Below, piece by piece: positions 1-9,126 of a stretch of DNA of 64,000 nucleotides. This stretch comes from an uncultured Bacteroidota bacterium (GTDB lineage: Bacteria > Bacteroidota > Bacteroidia > AKYH767-A > 2013-40CM-41-45): contig CALMQM010000039.1 of assembly GCA_937871435.1 (NCBI GenBank), forward strand, positions 1-64,000. Reading direction: 5' to 3'. Position 1 is the first letter of the stretch; the number at the start of each line of letters is the position of its first letter. A program made the position numbers and the translations under genes. Below the pieces are notes generated by a model that was not told where the DNA came from, ran no database searches, and saw nothing but the letters and a program-made list of their open reading frames with translations.

Positions 1-1202
1 CCACAAATTTATTATATGTTGTTGGAGGCTTTGATTCTGCGGGTGGGGCTCTCGCAAATAAAGTTGCAGTATGGGACAGCATAAATTGGATGCCTTTTGG
101 AGATAATAGTGAATTTAAAAATCCGGGCACCCTCACTTCTGTTATTAAGTATAATGGAGATATTATAGTAGCTGGCCTGTTCGATTCGATCGGGAATAAT
201 GCAATTCAAAATATCGCTCGTTGGGACGGGAATGCATGGCAGCCTTTAGGTGATAAATTTGATAATACTATATATGAATTGGAAATATACAATGGATCAT
301 TGTATGCAGGTGGAGCATTCTTTCATTGTGGATCTGATTTTTGTCGGCACATTGCAAAATGGAATGGACAAATTTGGACTGAGGTTGGTAGTGGTTTAGA
401 CAACTCCGTCATTAGTTTTTGTGTCTATAAAAACAAGTTAATATGCGGTGGAAGTTTTAGTGGTTCTGATACTATAAGTACTCCATGTATCGCAACCTGG
501 AATGATACTGTTTATTCCACATTAGGAGCTGGATTTACAGGATCAGTATATCGTGTACGTGTACTCGATGATACTTTGTATGCTACCGGAAATTTTCAAT
601 CCTGGAGTGGAAATCCCAGTAATTACTTAAGCAAATGGGACGAAGTCATGTGGCAAGCCATGCCTTATCCAACAGGTGGTCAAAATTCAATTATAGACGC
701 ATGCATTTTTGAAAACAACTTTTACCTGGTTGGCTATTTTACCAACCCTCCGGATTTAGCAATCTGGAACGGTAGTCAGTATGATTCCTTGGGAAATATT
801 TATGGCTTTGCGAAAACCTATACAATCTATAAAAATGAATTGTATGTAATGGGAAGTTTTCTCAATATTAGTAATCATGTATGTAATTCTATTGCAAAAT
901 TAAATTCACTTCACATAGGTGTTGAAGAACTAAATCCCTTTATTGGGACCATAAATATTTTTCCTAATCCTGTGACTTCAAATGAAATTTTCATTCAAAG
1001 TCCGGATGTGAATTTGAACCTGGAAAATGCATCAGTGAGATTATTCAACTTACAGGGAAAATTGATGCTTAGCGATAAAATCAGAGATGGAGTTTCCATG
1101 AGATTGAAAAATGGTTTTATTTCACCAGGAATTTATTTTTTACAGTTGATCGCGAATAATTACACGTTTATTAAAAAAATAGAAATATTATATGAACATT
1201 AG
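1..1202 (+). CDS. T9SS-sorted beta-propeller-like secreted protein (5' end outside window)
   Basis: The reading frame is open from base 3, so the true start lies upstream and only the C-terminal part is present. The protein consists of repeats of about 50 residues of the form 'K-W-N/D-G-x-W ... LYAGG-x-F' (for example AKWNGQIWTEVGSG and LYAGGAFF), a pattern seen in secreted propeller-like Bacteroidota proteins. The last 90 residues form a type A sorting domain: 'IFPNPVTSNE' near its start, a hydrophobic 'VRLFNLQGK' strand, and 'SPGIYFLQL' before a lysine-rich end. This predicts outer-membrane export by the T9SS and surface attachment or release. It overlaps the next gene by 11 bases, so the two are probably cotranscribed. 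Substrate and role are unknown. The DNA is more AT-rich than the region after about 3.7 kb. Confidence 0.8.
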   Translation, partial: TNLLYVVGGFDSAGGALANKVAVWDSINWMPFGDNSEFKNPGTLTSVIKYNGDIIVAGLFDSIGNNAIQNIARWDGNAWQPLGDKFDNTIYELEIYNGSLYAGGAFFHCGSDFCRHIAKWNGQIWTEVGSGLDNSVISFCVYKNKLICGGSFSGSDTISTPCIATWNDTVYSTLGAGFTGSVYRVRVLDDTLYATGNFQSWSGNPSNYLSKWDEVMWQAMPYPTGGQNSIIDACIFENNFYLVGYFTNPPDLAIWNGSQYDSLGNIYGFAKTYTIYKNELYVMGSFLNISNHVCNSIAKLNSLHIGVEELNPFIGTINIFPNPVTSNEIFIQSPDVNLNLENASVRLFNLQGKLMLSDKIRDGVSMRLKNGFISPGIYFLQLIANNYTFIKKIEILYEH

Positions 1203-3330
1203 AAATAGGGTCAAATTTATTACTTTTATTTTATATATTGCGGTAAACAAAATAACGGCTCAGGATATCATCAATCCCTATTTGAATTGGGAAGGTGTAC
1301 CCACGGCAAGTTTTGGGAATCTTAATTACAATCTGGTGAATACTCCATGCCAATTCTATTCTGGAGAATATGAAATAAGTCTTGAATCCTTACCATTTGG
1401 TAATGAAGCAGCTTTGTACGGTTCAGTAAGTGGACAAATAGACATATTGAATTTTTTAGTCACTGATGAAATCGAAGTAGTCTCCTTTCCTTTCGTTAAT
1501 AATTGCGCATTTCCAAGTTCAGCAGGCCAAAATCCAGATTGTAGTAACTTTGTCAACAGAGATTTAATGCTCCCTTCTGGAGTTGCGTTGCCCCAAAAGT
1601 GGCAATATCCACAAACCTCTGGATTTGCATCTGAATTAAGAAAAAACATAGAGTTAGATTTTTCTGGTAATGTACGTTGGCTTTCTCGTTTACAGATGTG
1701 CGTGTTATCAACTGCAACCTATTGTGCACACACGATATCAGAAGTAGATCATGTTGTATTTCCACAAACTATAATTAAACATACTATAAGATTGCATTGT
1801 GGGTTAGACTCCCAGGATCCTGTCCTTACTGAATTTTCGTTTATTGTAGACAATACAAGAGGCAAAATGCGTGAATATCCTTTTGTTTCACCGAATAATT
1901 CAATATGTAATGACCATAACTATGATTTGGTAATTATCCCTCAGGTTATTTCAACTCTTACCTATGATGATAATAGTCGTTGTGATTATTATTCAAGAAC
2001 GATGACTGGAGCCACTGGATGTACGGACCCTGACCAAGAAACTACCCCAATTATTTATACACCGTTTGATTTGATGAATGATGCTTACTGCCATTCAATC
2101 AATCCAGATTATACAATTCCTGTGACAAGTTTAACGGATGATTTTTATCCTCAACTTTTTTATCATTTACCGTTAGCGTCCAACTCATTGGTATTTTCAG
2201 TCTTTCCTAGAAGTGGAAGAGGTGAAGTTTTGGCTGGATACACAAAAAATACCACTACCAATGTGTTAGAAAGTATTGTAGCCAATGGCATTACCCAAAA
2301 TTATTTTATTGATAGAAGAATTCAATTGGAAGACATTAATACTGATGAAAAAATAATTTATAACCCGTCTGAAGCATCCATTACTGCTCCAGATTTTTAT
2401 TTCCCAGCTAATTATACATTTAAGACGTTACATGCAACTTACCCATTTGAATCTGAACTTGCTTCTGCTAATACAATTGAAAATGGTGGAATTTATACAG
2501 ATTATAAAGATATTCCTGTGGTAACTGATTTAAGAAAAGACTGGCACGTATCGGGATATAATGACACCGATCCTTGTTATGCGTCTATTTATCATTTATT
2601 GAATGGAAGTTCTTTGACTATTCAACCTTGTGTCAGAATATTTGATGCAACTTTTGAATCACAACCAGGATCATCATTGTTGTTTGAAAATTGGAAAACC
2701 AATATCAATCATGATCGATATAAAATTATATATGATGGAGGTTTAGTGTCTAAAACGGATGATGAATTTTATTTTCAGAATGAAAGTGAATCCAGGCGTA
2801 TATTGGAATTTCGATCAGGAACATTTATTAAAGCCGGAAACAACGTAACTTCAACTATACCATCTGGTGACTATACCTTGCAAACGGGAGCTGATTTAAG
2901 TCTAGTGGCTTCACAGTATGTATCTCTGGAGCCGGGATTTTCTACCGAAGTGGGATCAACATTTTTAGCGAGCACCGACAATGTTATTGTTGCCCAATGC
3001 CCGCCACAAAGAAAAAGGAATCCAAATCTGAGTAATGGAATTAATCAAGGTGGTGAAGAGTTTAATGTGTTTGATTTTTTTCAAAATAGCCCTAACCCAG
3101 TGAATGAATCAACTCATATAATGTTTGGATTGTCAATGGATGCACCTGTATCCGTGAGAATATATGACGACAAAGGACTTTTGATTTCTGAAATAGCCTC
3201 TAATGTCAATTTAAAAAAAGGTAGGTACTCTTATACGATTGATTCATCAAAATTAAATAGCGGTGTTTACTTTGTAAATCTAACCAGCAACAGCTCATCT
3301 CGAAATCTTAAGTTTATTAAGATAAATTGA
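1192..3330 (+). CDS. T9SS-sorted secreted protein of unknown function
   Basis: A 712-residue protein starting at the ATG that overlaps the end of the previous gene. Residues 1-23 form a signal peptide ending 'NKITAQ', a typical Bacteroidota cleavage context. The middle has no family I can name. Residues about 470-610 (phrases like 'LNGSSLTIQPCVRIFDA' and 'YVSLEPGFSTEVGSTF') resemble the beta-strand stacks often placed before sorting domains. The C-terminus ('FFQNSPNPVNESTHI', 'VRIYDDKG', 'NSGVYFVNL') is a type A sorting domain. Cysteines are frequent, which suggests disulfides outside the cell. Right after the stop codon the same frame continues into a second sorting domain, listed separately. 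Confidence 0.8.
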   Translation: MNIRNRVKFITFILYIAVNKITAQDIINPYLNWEGVPTASFGNLNYNLVNTPCQFYSGEYEISLESLPFGNEAALYGSVSGQIDILNFLVTDEIEVVSFPFVNNCAFPSSAGQNPDCSNFVNRDLMLPSGVALPQKWQYPQTSGFASELRKNIELDFSGNVRWLSRLQMCVLSTATYCAHTISEVDHVVFPQTIIKHTIRLHCGLDSQDPVLTEFSFIVDNTRGKMREYPFVSPNNSICNDHNYDLVIIPQVISTLTYDDNSRCDYYSRTMTGATGCTDPDQETTPIIYTPFDLMNDAYCHSINPDYTIPVTSLTDDFYPQLFYHLPLASNSLVFSVFPRSGRGEVLAGYTKNTTTNVLESIVANGITQNYFIDRRIQLEDINTDEKIIYNPSEASITAPDFYFPANYTFKTLHATYPFESELASANTIENGGIYTDYKDIPVVTDLRKDWHVSGYNDTDPCYASIYHLLNGSSLTIQPCVRIFDATFESQPGSSLLFENWKTNINHDRYKIIYDGGLVSKTDDEFYFQNESESRRILEFRSGTFIKAGNNVTSTIPSGDYTLQTGADLSLVASQYVSLEPGFSTEVGSTFLASTDNVIVAQCPPQRKRNPNLSNGINQGGEEFNVFDFFQNSPNPVNESTHIMFGLSMDAPVSVRIYDDKGLLISEIASNVNLKKGRYSYTIDSSKLNSGVYFVNLTSNSSSRNLKFIKIN

Positions 3331-3582
3331 AAATCCTCACCTTGCCTAGGTTTTGTACCCAATCAGGGGATTTGCAATATTCAGGTTCCTGAAGAGTTTC
3401 GTGGAGAAAAATCACTATCCTTGAAAGTATATGGACAAAATGGAGCGCTATTGAAAATAATTTCTATTGATCCGGGAAATAGCGATGTTGATCTAACAAT
3501 AGAAAACGAAGCAAAAGGGATTTATACAGCAATATTGAGCAATGGCAAAAAACAATTTACCGGAAAAATAATTTTCGAATGA
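3331..3582 (+). pseudogene. Orphan T9SS sorting-domain fragment, in frame after the previous stop
   Basis: After the TGA at 3328-3330 the same frame stays open to a TGA at 3580-3582. The translation reads as a near-complete type A sorting domain: 'FVPNQGICNIQVPEEF' (compare the usual YPNPNQGxFxI start), a strand 'SLKVYGQNGALLKII', then 'AKGIYTAILSNGKKQFTGKI'. There is no plausible start codon or signal peptide. The likeliest explanation is a relic: either the tail of an older cargo gene whose body was replaced by the upstream gene, or a duplicated tail cut off by a stop. Stop-codon readthrough producing a double-tagged protein is possible but less likely. Confidence 0.65.
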
Positions 3583-3758
3583 TCCTTTTGAATCGCGGTT
3601 AAGCCAGAGTATTTCAGAAGCAGCCAAGTATGTTGCTGAACCTGCAATTCGGACTCATATTTAGAGCCTTAAAATCTCCTGAAATCACTCAAATTGTCTT
3701 ATCTTGCACCCATTGAAGAGCAAAATATTTTTGCAATTTTATAGTTATTGATCATCTG

Positions 3759-6401
3759 ATGAGTTCCCGCAGTATTTTTCGACGCCGCGGCCGGCTTGCT
3801 TTTGCAGTCCCGGTCATCCTGTCTATAATCGGTTTTTCGTGTTCCAATACGAAAGACTCGATGTTCACACGTACTTTTCATAACCTGAGCGCCCATTACA
3901 ATGGTTACTACAATGCCGGACTGAAGCTTGAAGAAGGCACAGACAAACTGGCGACTTCACACGAAGACAAATACGACCGGATCCTGAAGGTTTTCCAATA
4001 TGCAAACGCGGAGAAATCGAAGGCTATTTATCCCCTGATGGATGATGCCATGAAGCGTACCTCCAATGTCATTGCACGCCATACTATCATTGACAAAAAC
4101 GGCAACGAGAAACCCAATTCCGAAAAATGGATTGACGATAACTGGTTATTGTACGGCAAAGGATTGTTCTTCAAACATGATTATTTCGAAGCCATGGAGG
4201 CTTTCAAATATGTTGAAGTAACATACAAAAAGGAAAGCACCCGTCATCTCGGTTCATTGTGGATCGCGAAAACTTATCTCGAACTTACTCAATTAAAAGA
4301 AGCGGAGGATAAACTGGATTACCTGCGAAACCAGGGAGATTTTCCGAGAAAAAATAAATGGGAACTTGCAGCAGTGAATGCCGATTTTTATCTGCAGACA
4401 AAAAATTATCCCAAGGCGATTGAGCACCTCACCAAAGCTTCTATCCTTGCTCCGAAACGTGAAGACAGAATCCGTTTCATGTTCATTCTTGCACAACTTC
4501 ATCAGCAACAGGAAGAATACAAACAGGCTTTTCAGCTGTATTCGAAAGTGATCAAGATGAATCCGAAATACGAAATGGCATTCAATGCACGGATCAACCG
4601 GGCTCGTTGCTTTGATGCCAACAGCAGCAATGGTGAAGAAGTGAAAAAAGAACTGGCGAAGCTCCAGAAGGATCCCAAGAACAAAGATTTTCTGGATCAG
4701 ATTTATTATGCACTGGCAGGACTCGCAAAGAAAGAAGGTAAACCGGATGAAGAATTCGATAACCTGAATAAATCTGTTCGCGCCAGTACGACCAATCAAA
4801 ATCAAAAAGCATTGTCTTATCTGGAGCTCGCGAAAATTTATTTTTCCAAACCGGATTACCGCAATGCTCAGGCTTATTACGACAGTACTGTCGCGAATCT
4901 TTCCAATGATCATCCGGATTATACTGATGTACTCAACCGACGAAACAGTCTTACCAAACTGGTAAGGAATCTGAATATCATCGCGACGGAAGACAGTTTA
5001 CAGGGACTTGCCAGTATGACTGATGCACAACGACAAGCGCTTGTTGACGGAAAGATTCGAGAGGAAGAAGAAGCGAAACAGAAAAAACAGGAAGAGGAAC
5101 AAGTTAACCAGATCTTTGGTCAAACCAGACCGGAAGAAGTAAACCGACTCAACAGCGGAAGCGGATCCAACTGGTATTTTTACAATACTCAGGCTATCAG
5201 TTTTGGTTTTAATGAGTTCACCAAAAAATGGGGCAACAGGAAACTTGAAGACAACTGGAGAAGGAGCAATAAAGAATCTGTTGCAGGCGGCAACCTGGAA
5301 CCCATTGCCGGAGATTCTTCTGTGACCGGTGAGAAAGAAATAAAAGATCCGAAGCTCGCAGCGGAAAAGAAAAAACAGGATATGTTGAATACCATTCCTT
5401 CTTCTCCTGAAGCAATGGAAAAATCGACCCGGAAAATCATTGACGCGTATTACAATGCGGCCATGATTTACAGGGAACAATTGAATGATTTGCCTGCATC
5501 CGCAGCGATGTTTGAAGAATTGTTGCAGAAATATCCCGACAACAAATACATGTTGCAGAGTTATTATCAACTCTATCGCATGTATGCGCAGATGGGCAAC
5601 ACTCAGAAATCAGAATACTATAAGAACATTATCCTCAACAAAAACGGCGATACAGAGTATGCTGAGATCATCCGCAATCCGAATTACGCGCTGGAGAAAG
5701 CCAACAGGAAATCGGATCTCGAAATTTTTTATGAAGACACTTACCGCAAATTCCTGAATGGTGAATACGGTGATGTGATCCGCAGAAAATCAGAAGCGGA
5801 CATTCAGTTTCCGCAGAGTATTCTCACTCCGAAATTTGATTTCCTGAAAACACTTTCCATTGGAAAGACTCAGCCTGTTCCCGCATTTGAAGCGTCACTC
5901 AATGATATCGTCAGAACCTATGGCAGTGATCCGGTGAAAGATGAAGCGCAGAATATTCTCGATTATCTTCACAACAGTGGAAGTAAAACGCCTGAACCGG
6001 AACCGGCAGATACTGTACAACAGGTAAAACTTTTTACGTACGCTCCCGATACCACACATTATGTTGTGATCATCTTCCAGGCTGTAGGCGGACCATTGGA
6101 TGGGAACAGACTGAAAAATAAAATCTCGGATTTTAACTCTACAAATTACAGTCAGAAAGGGTATACCATGATGGATATGATGCTGGATCACCGCAACAAA
6201 ATCATGGTCATTAAATCATTCCCGAATAAAACGGAAGCACTCTCGTACAGCAATCACGTGTATGACAACGATGATATTTTCGGTAACCTGAATCCGGATT
6301 CCTATCAGCAATATGTGATTTCTGTCAATAACCTTCCTGCCCTGATGCAGGAGAAAAAGACCGACAAGTACGAAGATTTTTACAGGATGTTTTATCGTTA
6401 A
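3759..6401 (+). CDS. sprE: SprE/PorW-type TPR lipoprotein of the type IX secretion system
   Basis: An 880-residue lipoprotein. The N-terminus has a basic region (FRRRGR), a hydrophobic stretch and a lipobox-like 'IGFSC' with Cys28, so the mature protein should be anchored to a membrane facing the periplasm. The next segment, 'MFTRTFHNLSAHYNGYYN', matches the conserved start of SprE (Flavobacterium gliding) and PorW (Porphyromonas) proteins. Residues about 100-400 form TPR-like helical pairs. A charged Lys/Glu/Gln coiled-coil-like stretch sits at about 425-450, with a second TPR-like segment at about 560-640 (YNAAMIYREQLND). SprE/PorW is needed for T9SS secretion and is thought to link outer-membrane parts to the PorLM motor. 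The length fits the family (about 850-900). This is the only T9SS machinery gene in the window. The symbol is by family resemblance. Confidence 0.85.
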   Translation: MSSRSIFRRRGRLAFAVPVILSIIGFSCSNTKDSMFTRTFHNLSAHYNGYYNAGLKLEEGTDKLATSHEDKYDRILKVFQYANAEKSKAIYPLMDDAMKRTSNVIARHTIIDKNGNEKPNSEKWIDDNWLLYGKGLFFKHDYFEAMEAFKYVEVTYKKESTRHLGSLWIAKTYLELTQLKEAEDKLDYLRNQGDFPRKNKWELAAVNADFYLQTKNYPKAIEHLTKASILAPKREDRIRFMFILAQLHQQQEEYKQAFQLYSKVIKMNPKYEMAFNARINRARCFDANSSNGEEVKKELAKLQKDPKNKDFLDQIYYALAGLAKKEGKPDEEFDNLNKSVRASTTNQNQKALSYLELAKIYFSKPDYRNAQAYYDSTVANLSNDHPDYTDVLNRRNSLTKLVRNLNIIATEDSLQGLASMTDAQRQALVDGKIREEEEAKQKKQEEEQVNQIFGQTRPEEVNRLNSGSGSNWYFYNTQAISFGFNEFTKKWGNRKLEDNWRRSNKESVAGGNLEPIAGDSSVTGEKEIKDPKLAAEKKKQDMLNTIPSSPEAMEKSTRKIIDAYYNAAMIYREQLNDLPASAAMFEELLQKYPDNKYMLQSYYQLYRMYAQMGNTQKSEYYKNIILNKNGDTEYAEIIRNPNYALEKANRKSDLEIFYEDTYRKFLNGEYGDVIRRKSEADIQFPQSILTPKFDFLKTLSIGKTQPVPAFEASLNDIVRTYGSDPVKDEAQNILDYLHNSGSKTPEPEPADTVQQVKLFTYAPDTTHYVVIIFQAVGGPLDGNRLKNKISDFNSTNYSQKGYTMMDMMLDHRNKIMVIKSFPNKTEALSYSNHVYDNDDIFGNLNPDSYQQYVISVNNLPALMQEKKTDKYEDFYRMFYR

Positions 6402-6464
6402 GTGTGCATGACCGAAAAGGAGTGCAAGACTTACACATTCCAATTTCAGGCATGTGTTTTTTCA

Positions 6465-8174
6465 TCAGAATAAAATAATTTTTCCTGAAAGTAAATGCTC
6501 ATCTACACTGAGTTGAAACAGATAAATTCCTCTGGCCAATCGCGATTCACCGCGTTTAATCTGAAATGTAAAATCACCAAGTAAACCGGAATGTTCGGAA
6601 AAAGTAACCGCTTTTTGTCCGGTTATAGTGTACAAAGTGAGTTCAACAGGTGAAAATTTATCAGTAGAGTATCCGGAAATCGAAAATGTTTCTGATGCCG
6701 GGTTGTTGAAAATCTGCAAAGAAGGGTTTGGATTGAAAAGCAGAGAATCATGCTCATACATTGTATAGAAACTGTCGCTGCCGAGGTGTGTCCTTTCTGT
6801 AATTTTTCCTGAAGGCCAGATGACGCGCAGACTTTTAACAAATGTCGCGTCTCCAAGTCCGACAACTGTTTGCATGCTGTTCTGAGAACCATAACCACCA
6901 CCGCTCTGTGAAGAGATTTCATACAACTGTTGAACCTCTTCTCCGAAAATATCTGCTGTAATAATGAGTTTAGCTCCAATAGCAGACCGGTTGCTGATAT
7001 CTCCTACACATTTTACTGTGATACTGTGATTGGAATTTCCGGTATTATAATACAGCTGATTTGTATGATTCCCTCCATTCACAACCATCATGTCAAGGAA
7101 TCCGTTCCCGTCATAGTCTCCCCAGGCTACTCCATTTGAATTGGGTCCGAGTATACACATTGGAATGGAATCAATTTTCAAAAACGAATCTCCACCACGG
7201 TTTTGAAACAAAAAGTCTATTCCATCATTAGAGACAAATAAATCTTTATCTCCGTCATTATCATAATCTCCCCATGCACTACCTTCTGAATTATTGTGAT
7301 CGGTTGTCATTCCCGGAATGATCATTTTTTCAAAAGTAAAATCAGTTAAGTTCTTATAGAGACAATTTTTGCCATTCCAGTTGGCTACAAACAAATCAAT
7401 CAATCCGTCGTTATTGTAATCCGCCGCTGATGCGCCAAAAGAATTATCGTTGTCAGTCACAATTGCTCCGGTAGTGATTTTTGTGAATGATCCATCTCCA
7501 TTATTTTTAAATAAAAAATTCACACCATAATTGGCGACAAATAAATCAAGCCAACCATCCATGTTGAAATCGGCCCACACAGCCGATTGCGACCAGCAGG
7601 AATCCTGCGTTGTTGCAGAATTCAGAATTTTAGAAAAATGATCTCCATGTTCATTGTGATAGAGGTAGTTTAACTGGTTTTTGTAATTTGAAACATAGAG
7701 ATCAATGAACCCGTCATTGTCATAGTCTCCCCATGTACACCCATAAGACCATCCACTGTCAGAACACGCAATATCTCCGGTAATTTTTGTGAAGTGAAAA
7801 TTGCTGTCGTTTCTGTATAAGAAGTTATTTTCATTGTTCACATTCGCGACAAACAGGTCGAGGTATCCGTCGTTGTTATAATCTGCCCAACTGCATCCGT
7901 TAGAATGACCGCCTTCCTGACAAATAATCTGATCAGTAATTTTTGTGAAAGACCCATCACCATTGTTTCGGTAAAAAAGATTGTTGACCGGAGTCCAGTT
8001 ATTGGTCACAAATAAATCAATCAGATTGTCGTTGTTATAATCGCCCCAGGCACAGCCCTGAGAATATCCGGTATCCGTCAGAATTTCACATGGGTCAATG
8101 AGGTTAAAATTTTGAGCAGAGACTGAAATGCCATCAAGAAAAAAAAGCAGCAGGAGTATTCGTCGAATGGACAT
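6465..8174 (-). CDS. FG-GAP/VCBS repeat protein with UnbV domain and T9SS sorting domain
   Basis: A 569-residue secreted protein with a signal peptide at residues 1-20 (IRRILLLLFFLDGISVSA). Seven repeats of 'W-G/A-D-Y/F-N-N-D-G-x-x-D-L-F-V-x-N' follow, for example 'WGDYNNDNLIDLFVTN' and 'WGDYDNDGDKDLFVSN'. Their Asp/Asn-rich loops are calcium-binding in FG-GAP/VCBS propellers, and seven copies would close one seven-bladed propeller. An ASPIC/UnbV domain follows at about residues 390-470 ('NRSAIGAKLII', 'GYGSQNSMQ', 'LRVIWPSGK'). The tail 'LQIFNNPASETFSISGY' ... 'LARGIYLFQLSV' is a type A sorting domain. Family members are usually called CRTAC1-like. The function is probably carbohydrate or surface binding, which is inference. 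It is convergent with sprE. Confidence 0.85.
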   Translation of the reverse strand: MSIRRILLLLFFLDGISVSAQNFNLIDPCEILTDTGYSQGCAWGDYNNDNLIDLFVTNNWTPVNNLFYRNNGDGSFTKITDQIICQEGGHSNGCSWADYNNDGYLDLFVANVNNENNFLYRNDSNFHFTKITGDIACSDSGWSYGCTWGDYDNDGFIDLYVSNYKNQLNYLYHNEHGDHFSKILNSATTQDSCWSQSAVWADFNMDGWLDLFVANYGVNFLFKNNGDGSFTKITTGAIVTDNDNSFGASAADYNNDGLIDLFVANWNGKNCLYKNLTDFTFEKMIIPGMTTDHNNSEGSAWGDYDNDGDKDLFVSNDGIDFLFQNRGGDSFLKIDSIPMCILGPNSNGVAWGDYDGNGFLDMMVVNGGNHTNQLYYNTGNSNHSITVKCVGDISNRSAIGAKLIITADIFGEEVQQLYEISSQSGGGYGSQNSMQTVVGLGDATFVKSLRVIWPSGKITERTHLGSDSFYTMYEHDSLLFNPNPSLQIFNNPASETFSISGYSTDKFSPVELTLYTITGQKAVTFSEHSGLLGDFTFQIKRGESRLARGIYLFQLSVDEHLLSGKIILF

Positions 8175-8310
8175 CCGGTAAAATTAGATTATTTCAAAAG
8201 AATCCGATAACAGGTTAGTTAAGGACACCATATAAAATGAGATCAGGGAGACAAAAACATGTCAGCTTTCCTGAAAAATGTATAGCCATTGTATGGCCAT
8301 GGATTCCATT

Positions 8311-8339
8311 TTGTCACTTCAGATTTTGTTCTATATTTG
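8311..8339 (+). promoter_or_regulatory. Putative bactofilin operon promoter
   Basis: TTG at 8311-8313, an 18-nt spacer and TATATTTG at 8332-8339 fit the Bacteroidota primary sigma pattern (TTG, about 19 nt, TAnnTTTG). Transcription would start about 60 nt before the bactofilin ATG at 8407. Confidence 0.5.
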
Positions 8340-8406
8340 TCGTCCTTTTTTCAACCGAGGGATGTTGAAAACAGGCGTATATTTTTCATTTTTAAACATT
8401 TAAGTG

Positions 8407-8841
8407 ATGTTCAACAAAACAGGAAAAAACAATATCCCCACCGTAAAAGGAGCAGAAGGCGCGACTTCTTCCATCAACCTGATCGGTGCGGGAACGGTTA
8501 TCGAGGGAGATATCCGTTCGAATGGAGACATTCGCATTGATGGAACCGTTTATGGTCACGTCATTTCAAAAGCCAAGGTAGTGATCGGTGCAACAGGTGT
8601 AGTAGAAGGAGATGTAAACAGTCAGAATTCAGACGTATCGGGTACAATCAAAGGAAAGACTGTTGTTGCTGAATTACTCTTCCTGAAAAGCACTTCTAAA
8701 GTAATAGGTGATATCATCACCGGAAAACTTGTCGTTGAAGTAGGCGCAACGTTCACCGGTTCATGCAACATGGGCCCGGTCATCAAAGACATTAACAATG
8801 CCGACAAACCCAACGAACTCTCCAAAGAAAAGTCCGCCTGA
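8407..8841 (+). CDS. Bactofilin (polymer-forming cytoskeletal protein)
   Basis: A 144-residue bactofilin (DUF583 family), within the family's usual size. It has a short disordered N-terminus, then a right-handed beta-helix core of short glycine- and valine-rich turns: 'INLIGAGTVIEGDIRSNG', 'IRIDGTVYGHV', 'VVIGATGVVEGDV', 'SDVSGTIKGKTV', 'SKVIGDIITGKLVVEVGATF'. Bactofilins polymerise without nucleotides and act as membrane-associated scaffolds for cell shape, polarity or envelope complexes. I chose ATG 8407 over the GTG at 8404 directly before it. The 3' end overlaps the following AtpZ-like gene by 44 bases, which suggests translational coupling to the ATP synthase accessory genes. Confidence 0.9.
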   Translation: MFNKTGKNNIPTVKGAEGATSSINLIGAGTVIEGDIRSNGDIRIDGTVYGHVISKAKVVIGATGVVEGDVNSQNSDVSGTIKGKTVVAELLFLKSTSKVIGDIITGKLVVEVGATFTGSCNMGPVIKDINNADKPNELSKEKSA

Positions 8842-9031
8842 TTATTCTTACATGCGCTATGCATCCATGGCCACGCAAATGCTCGTGATCATTGGTCTGG
8901 GTGTGTGGGGCGGAGTGAAACTGGATGCATACCTTGGATGGAAAACACCTGTATGTACACTTGTACTTAGCCTGCTTTCTGTTGCTGCGGCCATTTACCT
9001 GAGCATAAAAGATTTTATCAAAAAGAAATAA
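8798..9031 (+). CDS. AtpZ/AtpI-family F0F1 ATP synthase accessory membrane protein
   Basis: A 77-residue protein with two predicted transmembrane helices (about residues 23-42 and 50-68) and a basic tail 'IKDFIKKK'. The sequence 'YASMATQMLVIIGLGVWGG' followed by 'KLDAYLGWKTPVCTLVLSL' is typical of the short AtpZ/AtpI-like proteins found ahead of atpB; the 'GxxLD' motif after helix 1 is the family hallmark. These proteins help assemble or stabilise the c-ring and may affect Mg2+ handling. It starts inside the bactofilin gene. Confidence 0.8.
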   Translation: MPTNPTNSPKKSPPDYSYMRYASMATQMLVIIGLGVWGGVKLDAYLGWKTPVCTLVLSLLSVAAAIYLSIKDFIKKK

Positions 9032-9066
9032 AGTTCTGTCAGGCGAAAAAATATCAGGATAAGGTT

Positions 9067-9126
9067 ATGAAAGAACACCTGATCCATCACCCCGGTTTAT
9101 TTGCCGGGGTTATTTATTGCCAATGA
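9067..9126 (+). other. Possible 19-codon leader ORF overlapping a hairpin
   Basis: ATG at 9067 opens a 19-codon frame (MKEHLIHHPGLFAGVIYCQ) whose TGA at 9124-9126 overlaps the ATG of the next gene as ATGA. Its middle contains a 7-bp stem, ACCCCGG (9089-9095) and CCGGGGT (9104-9110). It could be a coupling leader peptide or chance. Confidence 0.25.
9089..9110 (+). promoter_or_regulatory. GC-rich hairpin before the AtpI-like gene
   Basis: A perfect 7-bp stem (ACCCCGG/CCGGGGT) with an 8-nt loop stands 13 nt before ATG 9123. The downstream bases are AT-rich but there is no clean T run, so it is more likely a translation-control or mRNA-stability element than a strong terminator. Confidence 0.4.

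Noticed and set aside
4293-5570. Long antisense frames within sprE
   Set aside because: They lie opposite a well-supported gene, are rich in Phe/Arg/Ile from reverse-complement codon bias, and show no domain or start context.
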